Origin: Myxococcales bacterium
GTDB taxonomy: Bacteria > Myxococcota > Myxococcia > Myxococcales > Anaeromyxobacteraceae
Direction: 5' to 3'
Assembly (NCBI GenBank): GCA_021779335.1
Contig: JAJYAW010000213.1
Location: 1-5,675 of the forward strand
Length of the DNA stretch: 5,675 bases
Shown here: piece after piece, positions 1 to 5,179 of the stretch
How the letters are laid out: the number at the start of each line of letters is the position of its first letter
Numbering within the stretch: position 1 is the stretch's first letter
Program-made: the position numbers and the translations under genes
The notes under the pieces: model-generated
What the model saw: the letters and a program-made list of their open reading frames with translations, nothing else
The model's database searches: none
Told to the model about the DNA's origin: nothing

Positions 1-178
1 CCTCGCCGCGGGCCTGGCGCCGGGCGCCGCTGGCGGCCGCGACCCTCCGGAGCGCGCTCCAGGCCGGCTGGCCCGCCGCTCCACCCCGCTCGGGGGACGG
101 GTCTCCGGCCGGGTAGGCCCCGCGCCGACATCCCTCGCCTGCAGGCGGCCGGAGGCGGCCGAAGCGAACGTTGACTCC
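1..178. other. Unassigned upstream region
   Basis: No recognisable gene. One plus-strand frame (3-116) is open from the window edge to a TAG at 114-116 and could be the C-terminal tail of an upstream gene. Its Ala/Arg/Pro-rich translation matches nothing I know, and a second frame is just as open, so I do not call a CDS. A minus-strand ATG at 131 has an open frame to the edge but equally featureless translation. The stretch holds two perfect 12-bp palindromes, GGAGCGCGCTCC (49-60) and CGCCTGCAGGCG (136-147), and a tandem direct repeat, AGGCGGCCGG then AGGCGGCCGA (143-162). Confidence 0.4.
143..162. repeat. Tandem 10-bp direct repeat upstream of the oxidoreductase operon
   Basis: Two copies of a 10-mer (AGGCGGCCGG, AGGCGGCCGA) abut with a period of about one helical turn and differ only at the last base. 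The first copy overlaps the right half of a perfect palindrome (136-147). They end 16 bases before the candidate -35 box at 179. The placement suits an activator or repressor site, but short GC-rich repeats also arise by chance at this base composition, so the function is inferred. Confidence 0.35.
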
Positions 179-207
179 TCGCCAACGCGCCGGTGCGGTG
201 CGAGAAT
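179..207 (+). promoter_or_regulatory. Candidate sigma-70-type promoter of the oxidoreductase operon
   Basis: TCGCCA (179-184, four of six matches to TTGACA) lies 17 bases before GAGAAT (202-207, four of six matches to TATAAT). The latter is preceded by TG (199-200), giving an extended -10. Transcription would begin near 213-215, leaving a short leader that carries the AGGAGG at 221-226. An alternative -35, TTGACT at 171-176, is a better box but sits too far (25 bases) from GAGAAT. The call rests only on box similarity and position. Confidence 0.3.
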
Positions 208-220
208 CCGCCGCCGTTCG

Positions 221-226
221 AGGAGG
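221..226 (+). promoter_or_regulatory. Shine-Dalgarno site that fixes the VorB start
   Basis: A perfect AGGAGG ends five bases before ATG at 232. The in-frame GTG at 193 has no such site, and the 13 residues it would add do not resemble a ferredoxin N-terminus. The ATG at 232 is therefore preferred. Confidence 0.85.
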
Positions 227-231
227 CCCTC

Positions 232-1623
232 ATGGTCCAAGCCGCTGCACGCCCGAAGCCGACGCTCCAGCCCGAGTACTGCAAGGGCTGCGGCCGCTGC
301 CTCGACGCCTGCGCCCACCACTGCATCACGCCCGGCACCACCATCGATCCGCTCACCGGCCTCCTGCCGGTGACGTTGTCGCTCGACGAGTGCAACGGCT
401 GCGGCCTGTGCATCGACGCCTGCCCCGAGCCCTACGGGCTGCTGGCGGAGACGCTCCCGGCGCCGGAGATGCCGACCCCCGCCGGGCCGGCCCCGGCGCG
501 GCCGCCGGCCCTCGACCTCCCGCCGGTGCGGCGCGCCCTGCCGGAGGGGAGGCCGCTCATCCTCAAGGGGGCCCACGCCTCGGCCATCGGCGCGCTGCTG
601 GCGGGCTGCCGCCACTTCTTCGGCTACCCCATCACCCCCTCCACCGAGGGGGCGGAGTACATGGCCCGGCTCCTGCCCGCGCTGGGCGGCCACTTCCTGC
701 AGGCGGTCAGCGAGGTGGCGGCCATCAACATGATGTACGGGTGCGGCGGCGCCGGCCTGCCCACCATGACCTTCACCTCCTCGCCCGGCTTCGCCCTCAT
801 GCTGGAGGGGCTGAGCTACATGATCGGCGCCGAGGTGCCGGGCGTGGTGGTGGACGTCATGCGCGGCGGCCCGGGGCTGGGCAACATCGCGCCCGAGCAG
901 TCGGACATCAAGATGCTCTGCCGCGGCCTGGGGCACGGGGCCACCCACGCCATCGTGCTGGCGCCGGCCACGCCCCAGGAGATGCTCGACTTCACGGCGC
1001 TGGCCTTCGAGCTCGCCTTCCAGTACCGCAACCCGGTCATCGTCGCGGCCGACGGCTACCTCGGCCAGATGACCGGCAAGGTGACGCTGCCGCCGGCGGC
1101 GCAGCAGCCCGGGCTGCCCGGCTGGGCGGTCCACGGCGACGCGGCCCACCGCAGGAACCTCATCAACTCCATCCACCTCGCCGAGGCCGACCTGGAGGAG
1201 CACAACCGCCACCTGCAGGCCAAGTACCTGCGCATGAGCAAGGCGGAGCAGCGGGCCGACCTGTACCGCTGCGCCGACGCCGACGTGCTGCTGGTGGCGT
1301 GCAACACGCCGGCCCGCATGGCCAAGGGGGCGGTGCGGGTGCTGCGCGAGGAGGGGATCCACGCCGGCCTGTTCCGCCCGCAGACCCTCTGGCCCTTCCC
1401 CGTCCGGCAGCTCAAGCCGCTCCTCGACCACGTGCGGACCGTGGTCGTGGTGGAGGCCAGCGAGGGGCAGCTGGAGGACGAGCTGCGCCTGGCGCTCTCC
1501 CACGCCGGGGCGGGCGAGGGGCTGGAGATCCGGCACGTGCGCCGCATGGGCGGCGTGCTGCCGTCGCAGCGCGAGATCGTCGACGGCGTCCGGCAGGCGA
1601 GCCGGCGGAGGGCGCGGGCGTGA
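232..1623 (+). CDS. vorB: 2-oxoacid:ferredoxin oxidoreductase alpha subunit with N-terminal ferredoxin domain (VorB/KorA type)
   Basis: 463-residue alpha subunit of a TPP-dependent 2-oxoacid:ferredoxin oxidoreductase, a cytoplasmic, oxygen-sensitive enzyme family that converts a 2-oxoacid plus CoA to acyl-CoA, CO2 and reduced ferredoxin. Residues 13-67 form a 2[4Fe-4S] ferredoxin domain: Cys17/20/23/27 and Cys54/57/60/64, each C-x2-C-x2-C-x3-C. The usual Pro after the last Cys is Ala in the first motif, and Cys31 is an extra cysteine. A Pro/Ala-rich linker (about 75-100) follows. The pyrimidine-binding domain has GYPITPST (131-138), SEVAAIN with Glu161, TSSPGF (182-187) and MRGGPGLG (210-217). 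The C-terminal domain has RPQTLWPFP (382-390) and an acidic VVEASEGQ segment (407-413). The MRGGPGLG and APEQSD region recalls VorB (3-methyl-2-oxobutanoate dehydrogenase), but KorA (2-oxoglutarate) is close and substrate cannot be settled from motifs. It overlaps the next gene by GTGA. Confidence 0.9.
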   Translation: MVQAAARPKPTLQPEYCKGCGRCLDACAHHCITPGTTIDPLTGLLPVTLSLDECNGCGLCIDACPEPYGLLAETLPAPEMPTPAGPAPARPPALDLPPVRRALPEGRPLILKGAHASAIGALLAGCRHFFGYPITPSTEGAEYMARLLPALGGHFLQAVSEVAAINMMYGCGGAGLPTMTFTSSPGFALMLEGLSYMIGAEVPGVVVDVMRGGPGLGNIAPEQSDIKMLCRGLGHGATHAIVLAPATPQEMLDFTALAFELAFQYRNPVIVAADGYLGQMTGKVTLPPAAQQPGLPGWAVHGDAAHRRNLINSIHLAEADLEEHNRHLQAKYLRMSKAEQRADLYRCADADVLLVACNTPARMAKGAVRVLREEGIHAGLFRPQTLWPFPVRQLKPLLDHVRTVVVVEASEGQLEDELRLALSHAGAGEGLEIRHVRRMGGVLPSQREIVDGVRQASRRRARA

Positions 1624-3044
1624 CCACCTTCTACGAGCGGTTCGAGCGGCACGACCACGCGGTGGGGCTCAAGGCCCGGTCCACCCACTACTGCCCCGGC
1701 TGCGGCCACGGGCTGGCCCACAAGATGCTGGCCGACGCCGTCGAGGAGCTCGGCCTGCAGGACCGGACCGTGGCGGTCTCGCCGGTGGGCTGCAGCGTCT
1801 TCCTCCACTACTACCTCGACGTGGGCAACACCCAGGCCGCCCACGGGCGGGCGCCGGCGGTGGCGCTGGGGCACAAGCTGGCCAACCCGCGCAGCGTGGT
1901 GGTGAGCTACCAGGGCGACGGCGATCTCGCCTCCATCGGCCTGGCCGAGATCATCCAGGCGGCCCAGCTCGGCATCCCCATCACCGTCATCTTCGTCAAC
2001 AACGCCATCTACGGCATGACCGGCGGCCAGCTCGCGCCGACCACGCTCATGGGCCAGCGGACCGCCACCAGCCCGGCCGGGCGCAACCGCAGCATGGGCG
2101 GGCCGCTCCGCATGGCCGAGCTCATCGCCCAGATCGACGGGCCGGTCTACGTGGAGCGGGTGGCGCTCTACGACGCCAAGCAGCGCACCCGCGCCGCCAA
2201 GGCCATCAAGAAGGCCATCAAGCTCCAGGCCGACGACGTGGGCTTCGCCTTCGTCGAGGTGCTGGCCGAGTGCCCGACGCACCTCGGCCTCTCGCCGGTG
2301 GAGGCGGAGCGGTGGGTCAAGGAGCAGATGACCCCGGTCTTCCCGCTCGGGGTGAAGAAGGACGTCACGCCCGAGCCCTGGCCGGCCTGGCCCGAGCCCA
2401 CCTTCGACCCGGGCCGCGTGCTGGACGCCATCGGCGGCCTGGCCGCGCCGGTGCCCCGCTTCTGCCAGGGGTTCCCCGGCACGCCCTGGGGCGACGACAT
2501 CGCCTTCAAGCTGGCCGGCTCCGGCGGCGACGGGGCGCAGACCGCCGCGCTGCTCATCACCAAGGCGGCCATCAACGAGGGCTTCGACGCCACCCACATC
2601 CCGAGCTACGGCCCGGAGTCGCGCGGCGGCACCTCCTACGCCGACGTCCGCTTCGCCGAGGGCGAGGTGCTCTCGCCGGCGGCGCCGCACCCGCACGTGC
2701 TCATGGCCTTCAACGCCCCCAGCCTGGCCAGGTTCGGCCCGGAGGTGGTGAAGGGCGGGGTGGTGGTCTACGACTCCTCGGTGGTGTCCTCGCCGCCGGC
2801 GCTCGATCCCTCGGTGCGGGTGGTGGGCGTGCCCTGCAGCGAGCTGGCCCTCGGCCTCGGCAAGGTGGTGGTGAAGAACGTGGTGGCCCTGGGCGCGCTC
2901 CTCGGCGCCACCCACCTCTTCCCGGAGGAGACCTTCCTGGCCGCCATCCGGCAGGCCCTGGCCGCCAAGCCGGGGCTCATCCCGCTCAACGAGCAGGCGC
3001 TCGACGCGGGGATGAGGGCGGCCGAGGCGACCCTGAAGCCGTAG
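1620..3044 (+). CDS. 2-oxoacid:ferredoxin oxidoreductase fused beta-gamma subunit (TPP-binding plus KorC-like domain)
   Basis: 474-residue chain holding two subunits that are often separate. Residues 1-250 are the beta subunit. Cys25 and Cys28 (CPGCGH), Cys58 (PVGCSVF) and Cys218 (AECPTH) match the four ligands of its [4Fe-4S] cluster. The TPP/Mg motif runs from GDGD (99-102) to VNN (126-128) and YGMTGGQ (131-137). AHGRAPAV (74-81) is typical of the Kor/Vor beta group. After a Pro/Trp-rich linker (about 250-292), residues 293-474 are the gamma domain with GSGGDG (300-305), SYGPESRGGT (329-338) and FNAPSL. The family commonly has Gln where Asp304 stands. GTG at 1620 overlaps the preceding stop (GTGA), with GGAGG at 1607-1611 eight bases upstream, so translation is probably coupled. 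With the preceding gene it supplies a complete enzyme. All cluster ligands are intact and no frameshift is visible at the fusion point. Confidence 0.9.
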   Translation: MTTFYERFERHDHAVGLKARSTHYCPGCGHGLAHKMLADAVEELGLQDRTVAVSPVGCSVFLHYYLDVGNTQAAHGRAPAVALGHKLANPRSVVVSYQGDGDLASIGLAEIIQAAQLGIPITVIFVNNAIYGMTGGQLAPTTLMGQRTATSPAGRNRSMGGPLRMAELIAQIDGPVYVERVALYDAKQRTRAAKAIKKAIKLQADDVGFAFVEVLAECPTHLGLSPVEAERWVKEQMTPVFPLGVKKDVTPEPWPAWPEPTFDPGRVLDAIGGLAAPVPRFCQGFPGTPWGDDIAFKLAGSGGDGAQTAALLITKAAINEGFDATHIPSYGPESRGGTSYADVRFAEGEVLSPAAPHPHVLMAFNAPSLARFGPEVVKGGVVVYDSSVVSSPPALDPSVRVVGVPCSELALGLGKVVVKNVVALGALLGATHLFPEETFLAAIRQALAAKPGLIPLNEQALDAGMRAAEATLKP

Positions 3045-3067
3045 CGCGGCGCGGGCCGGCCGCGGCG

Positions 3068-3102
3068 GGCGGGGCCACGGCGGCGAGGCCGACGGCCCCG
3101 CC
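3068..3102 (+). terminator. Strong GC-rich hairpin after the oxidoreductase operon (terminator or attenuator)
   Basis: GGCGGGGCC (3068-3076) pairs perfectly with GGCCCCGCC (3094-3102). A further inner stem, CGGC (3078-3081) with GCCG (3088-3091), closes a six-base loop. Together this is 13 almost purely G-C pairs with a small internal bulge. It lies 24 bases after the beta-gamma stop and 20 before the next ATG. No T-run follows, so it is not a classic intrinsic terminator. Termination, attenuation or RNA stabilisation are all possible. Confidence 0.4.
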
Positions 3103-3103
3103 G

Positions 3104-3112
3104 TGCTACCGT
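3104..3112 (+). promoter_or_regulatory. Possible extended -10 element for the flavin reductase gene
   Basis: TGCTACCGT reads as TG-n-TACCGT, with three of six matches to TATAAT plus the extended TG. Transcription would begin around 3118-3120, almost at the ATG at 3123, giving a leaderless or nearly leaderless message. This would agree with the lack of a Shine-Dalgarno sequence there. No convincing -35 box is visible, and the upstream space is occupied by the hairpin. Confidence 0.2.
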
Positions 3113-3122
3113 ACCGGCGACC

Positions 3123-3830
3123 ATGCCCGGCTCCACCGACTACCACCCCGTGCCCGTGGCCGACGCCTGGGACGAGACCCCCGCGCTCCGGGCGGTCCGC
3201 CTCCAGCTGCCGCCGGCGCTGGCGGCGAGCCACCGCCTGGCCGGCCAGGTGGTCAAGCTCCGCGCCGGCCCGGGCGAGGGCTTCTTCGCCCTGGCCTCGG
3301 CCCCGGACGCGGGCGGCGGCGCCGACCTGCTCGTGAAGCGCGGCGGCGCGGTCGCCGACGCGGCCATCGCGCGCGCGGCGCCGGGCGCCGACCTCCAGCT
3401 CACCGCCCCGTTCGGCCGCGGCTTCCCGCTCGAGGCCGCCCTCGGCCACGACGTGCTCCTGTTCGCGGCCGGCGCCGGCATCGCCCCCATCCGCGCCCTC
3501 CTGCAGGCGCTGCTGCGCCGCCGCGACGAGGTGGACCGGCTGGTGCTCTTCTACGGCCAGCGCCACGGCCAGGACTTCGCCTACCGGGCCGAGCACCTCT
3601 CCTGGGAGCGGCGCGGCGTGCGGGTGGTGCTCTGCCCCTCCTCCGCCGACGACGCCTGGGAGGGCGTGCGCGGCCGCGTCGTCGAGGTGGCCCGCACCCT
3701 CGACTTCGGCGGCGCCCGCCTCCCGGCGGCGGCCACCTTCGTCTCCGGGATGTCGGCGATGGTCGCCGACGTGAAGGAGACCCTCTCCCGCGCCGGCGTC
3801 CCGCCGGAGCGCGTGCACCTCAACTTCTGA
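3123..3830 (+). CDS. FAD/NAD(P)-binding oxidoreductase, ferredoxin-NADP reductase-like
   Basis: 235-residue cytoplasmic flavoprotein of the ferredoxin-NADP reductase superfamily, which moves electrons between NAD(P)H and a one-electron carrier through FAD. Residues 5-105 fit the FAD-binding beta barrel. FFALASAP (54-61) occupies the flavin motif, but without the usual Arg-x-Tyr-Ser, and GRGFPLE (98-104) ends the domain. Residues 110-235 fit the nucleotide-binding domain: FAAGAGIAPIRALL (114-127), LVLFYGQR (140-147), and VSGMSAM (207-213) in place of the common CGPxxM. The chain ends in Phe235 after VHLN, as many relatives end in an aromatic residue. There is no cysteine cluster, so it is unlike PyrK or the iron-sulfur reductases. 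ATG 3123 has no clear Shine-Dalgarno and no in-frame upstream alternative is evident. It lies 78 bases after the oxidoreductase, whose electrons it might handle (inference), and overlaps the next gene by one base. The physiological partner is unknown. Confidence 0.8.
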   Translation: MPGSTDYHPVPVADAWDETPALRAVRLQLPPALAASHRLAGQVVKLRAGPGEGFFALASAPDAGGGADLLVKRGGAVADAAIARAAPGADLQLTAPFGRGFPLEAALGHDVLLFAAGAGIAPIRALLQALLRRRDEVDRLVLFYGQRHGQDFAYRAEHLSWERRGVRVVLCPSSADDAWEGVRGRVVEVARTLDFGGARLPAAATFVSGMSAMVADVKETLSRAGVPPERVHLNF

Positions 3831-4897
3831 TGACGCGCGACGACCTGCAACGCCACTTCCTCCTGGCCCTGGTGATCGCCGCGGTGGCGCTCACCGCCGT
3901 GCTCATCTTCCCGTTCTGGACGGCGCTCCTCCTGGCGGCCGTGCTGTCGGCCGCCTCGCGCCTCCCCATGACCTGGGTGACCGCCCGGGTGGGCGGCCGG
4001 CGGCAGCTGGCGGCCGGGATCATGCTCCTGCTGCTGGCGGTGGCGCTGGCGGTCCCGGTGGCCTTCCTGGTCACCGTCATCGCCGGCCAGGCGGTGGAGG
4101 GCTTCCAGTGGCTGCGCGAGGCGCTGGCCTCGGCGGGCGTGGCCGGCCTCGTCGAGCGGCTGCCCTCCTGGTTGGCGCCGCTGGCCCGCCACCTCATCGC
4201 CTCGGTGCCCGACCTGCAGGCCGAGGTGCAGAAGCTGGTCGGCGCCGGCGGGGGCCAGGCCGTCACGGCGCTGGGCGGGCTGCTGGCCGCCACCGGCGGC
4301 GCGCTGCTCCGCCTCGGCGTCACGCTGGTGGCCTACTTCTTCTTCCTCACCGACGGCCACCGGCTGGTCAACTGGCTGGAGCAGGCCGCCCCGCTCGCCC
4401 CCGGCCAGTTCCGGGAGCTCGTCGGCGAGTTCCGCCGCACCGCCGTCTCGGTGCTGGTGGCCACCGTGGCCACGGCCGGCATCCAGGCCGCCGCGGCGCT
4501 CCTCGGCTTCCTGCTGGCCGGCGCCCCCGGCCCGGCCTTCCTCACCTTCGTCACCTTCCTGGTGGCGCTGGTCCCCGCGGTGGGCGGCACGGTGGTGGTG
4601 GTGGCGGTGGCCGGGCTGCAGTTCCTGTCCGGCCACCCCTGGGCCGCGCTCTTCCTGCTCGTCTGGGCCTTCGGCGCGGTCTCCCTGATCGACACCCTGG
4701 CGCGCCCCTACCTGCTCAGGGACGGCATGGACCTGCCGGTGGGCATCGTCTTCCTGGCGCTGCTCGGCGGCGTGGCGGCGTTCGGCGTGGTGGGCGTGGT
4801 GCTGGGGCCGCTGGTGGTCACCTTCCTCATCGCGGCGCTCCGCATCTGGCGGCGCGACCAGGACGCCCACGAGGCGGCGGACCCCGGCGGCCGGTAG
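3830..4897 (+). CDS. AI-2E family transporter (PerM-like membrane protein)
   Basis: 355-residue integral membrane protein of the AI-2E/PerM (formerly UPF0118) family, whose members have been linked to autoinducer-2 export or Na+/H+ exchange; the substrate cannot be predicted here. Hydrophobic segments lie at about 10-42 (two spans), 60-86, 150-173, 205-230, 235-263, 269-288 and 302-336, the usual eight-span pattern. A more polar, amphipathic loop (about 87-147) sits between spans three and four, as is typical. Family signatures are AGIQAAAALLGFLLAGAPGP (216-235), LVPAVGG (247-253), the DTLARPYLL segment (288-296) and GGVAAFGVVGVVLGP (313-327). The C-terminus is short and charged. ATG at 3830 shares its A with the TGA of the flavin reductase (TGATG) and has no well-placed Shine-Dalgarno, so translation probably depends on re-initiation. 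Length is normal for the family. Confidence 0.88.
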   Translation: MTRDDLQRHFLLALVIAAVALTAVLIFPFWTALLLAAVLSAASRLPMTWVTARVGGRRQLAAGIMLLLLAVALAVPVAFLVTVIAGQAVEGFQWLREALASAGVAGLVERLPSWLAPLARHLIASVPDLQAEVQKLVGAGGGQAVTALGGLLAATGGALLRLGVTLVAYFFFLTDGHRLVNWLEQAAPLAPGQFRELVGEFRRTAVSVLVATVATAGIQAAAALLGFLLAGAPGPAFLTFVTFLVALVPAVGGTVVVVAVAGLQFLSGHPWAALFLLVWAFGAVSLIDTLARPYLLRDGMDLPVGIVFLALLGGVAAFGVVGVVLGPLVVTFLIAALRIWRRDQDAHEAADPGGR

Positions 4898-4911
4898 CGG
4901 CACCGCCCGCG

Positions 4912-4928
4912 GCGCCGGCGGCCGGCGC
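4912..4928. terminator. 17-nt palindrome between convergent genes, possible bidirectional terminator
   Basis: GCGCCGGC (4912-4919) and GCCGGCGC (4921-4928) are perfect inverted repeats around one central G. Folded as RNA they give a seven-pair all-GC stem with a three-base loop, identical in form on either strand. It lies in the 30-base gap between the AI-2E stop (4897) and the RAM-protein stop (4930-4928) and touches the latter. No T-run flanks it, so termination is inferred from position and symmetry. Confidence 0.35.
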
Positions 4929-5179
4929 TAGGTCGCCTCGCCGCCGAAGGCCCGGTAGGCCAGCATCGTGACGGTGTCGCGCAGCCCCGGGACCCGCTGC
5001 AGCCGGCTGGTGATGAGCTCGCCGAAGGCCTCGTAGTCGTCGGCGTAGAGCTTCACCAGCAGGTCGTGCTCGCCGGTCACGGAGTGGACCTCGGAGACGC
5101 CGTCGATCTCCATGATGGCGCGGGCCACCTCGGTGACGCGGCCGAGCTCGCACTTCACCAGGACGAAGGCTGCCTTCAT
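4928..5179 (-). CDS. Stand-alone Lrp/AsnC ligand-binding (RAM) domain protein
   Basis: 83-residue protein matching only the C-terminal effector-binding domain of Lrp/AsnC regulators (RAM/SMB fold, beta-alpha-beta-beta-alpha-beta). MKAAFVLVKCE begins strand one, helix one covers about residues 14-24, and IDGVSEVHSVTGEHDLLVKL (25-44) contains the family's GV..V..VTGE.DLLVK pattern. Helix two is about 47-61, and VPGLRDTVTMLAYRAF (63-78) gives the last strand. No helix-turn-helix precedes it, so it should not bind DNA alone. Such proteins form dimers and higher oligomers that can bind small ligands such as amino acids, and may pair with full Lrp proteins. The start is set by AGGAGG (5187-5192) seven bases upstream. 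ATG overlaps the TGA of the glycosylase-like gene (ATGA), indicating coupled translation. The in-frame GTG at 5284 would add 35 residues that lie inside the neighbour and resemble nothing. Confidence 0.88.
   Translation of the reverse strand: MKAAFVLVKCELGRVTEVARAIMEIDGVSEVHSVTGEHDLLVKLYADDYEAFGELITSRLQRVPGLRDTVTMLAYRAFGGEAT

Noticed and set aside
193..231. GTG at 193 as start of the alpha subunit
   Set aside because: It has no ribosome-binding site, overlaps the candidate -10 region, and adds 13 residues unlike a ferredoxin N-terminus, whereas ATG 232 has a perfect AGGAGG at ideal distance.
171..1619. Upstream extension of the beta-gamma frame, giving a 957-residue open frame
   Set aside because: The portion before 1620 runs out of frame through the alpha gene and is Arg/Pro/Gly-rich without any domain. 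The real protein begins at GTG 1620 with a ribosome site and GTGA overlap.
1056..3818. 920-codon open frame on the minus strand opposite the oxidoreductase and reductase genes
   Set aside because: It is antisense to three recognised genes with intact motifs, its translation is low-complexity Gly/Ala/Arg/His-rich with no domain, and long antisense frames are expected where third positions are nearly all G or C.
2270..3829. Plus-strand frame running upstream into the AI-2E frame
   Set aside because: It overlaps the gamma domain and the flavin reductase in another frame and encodes only Arg/Gly/Ala/Pro-rich sequence; the AI-2E protein starts at 3830.
4591..4610. GTG/GGT-rich low-complexity run inside the AI-2E gene
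   Set aside because: It simply encodes a valine-rich membrane span with the preferred GTG codon and is not a separate repeat element.
3581..4903. 440-codon minus-strand open frame opposite the AI-2E gene
   Set aside because: The translation is Gln/His/Glu/Gly-rich and featureless, while the plus strand encodes a clear multi-span membrane protein with family signatures.
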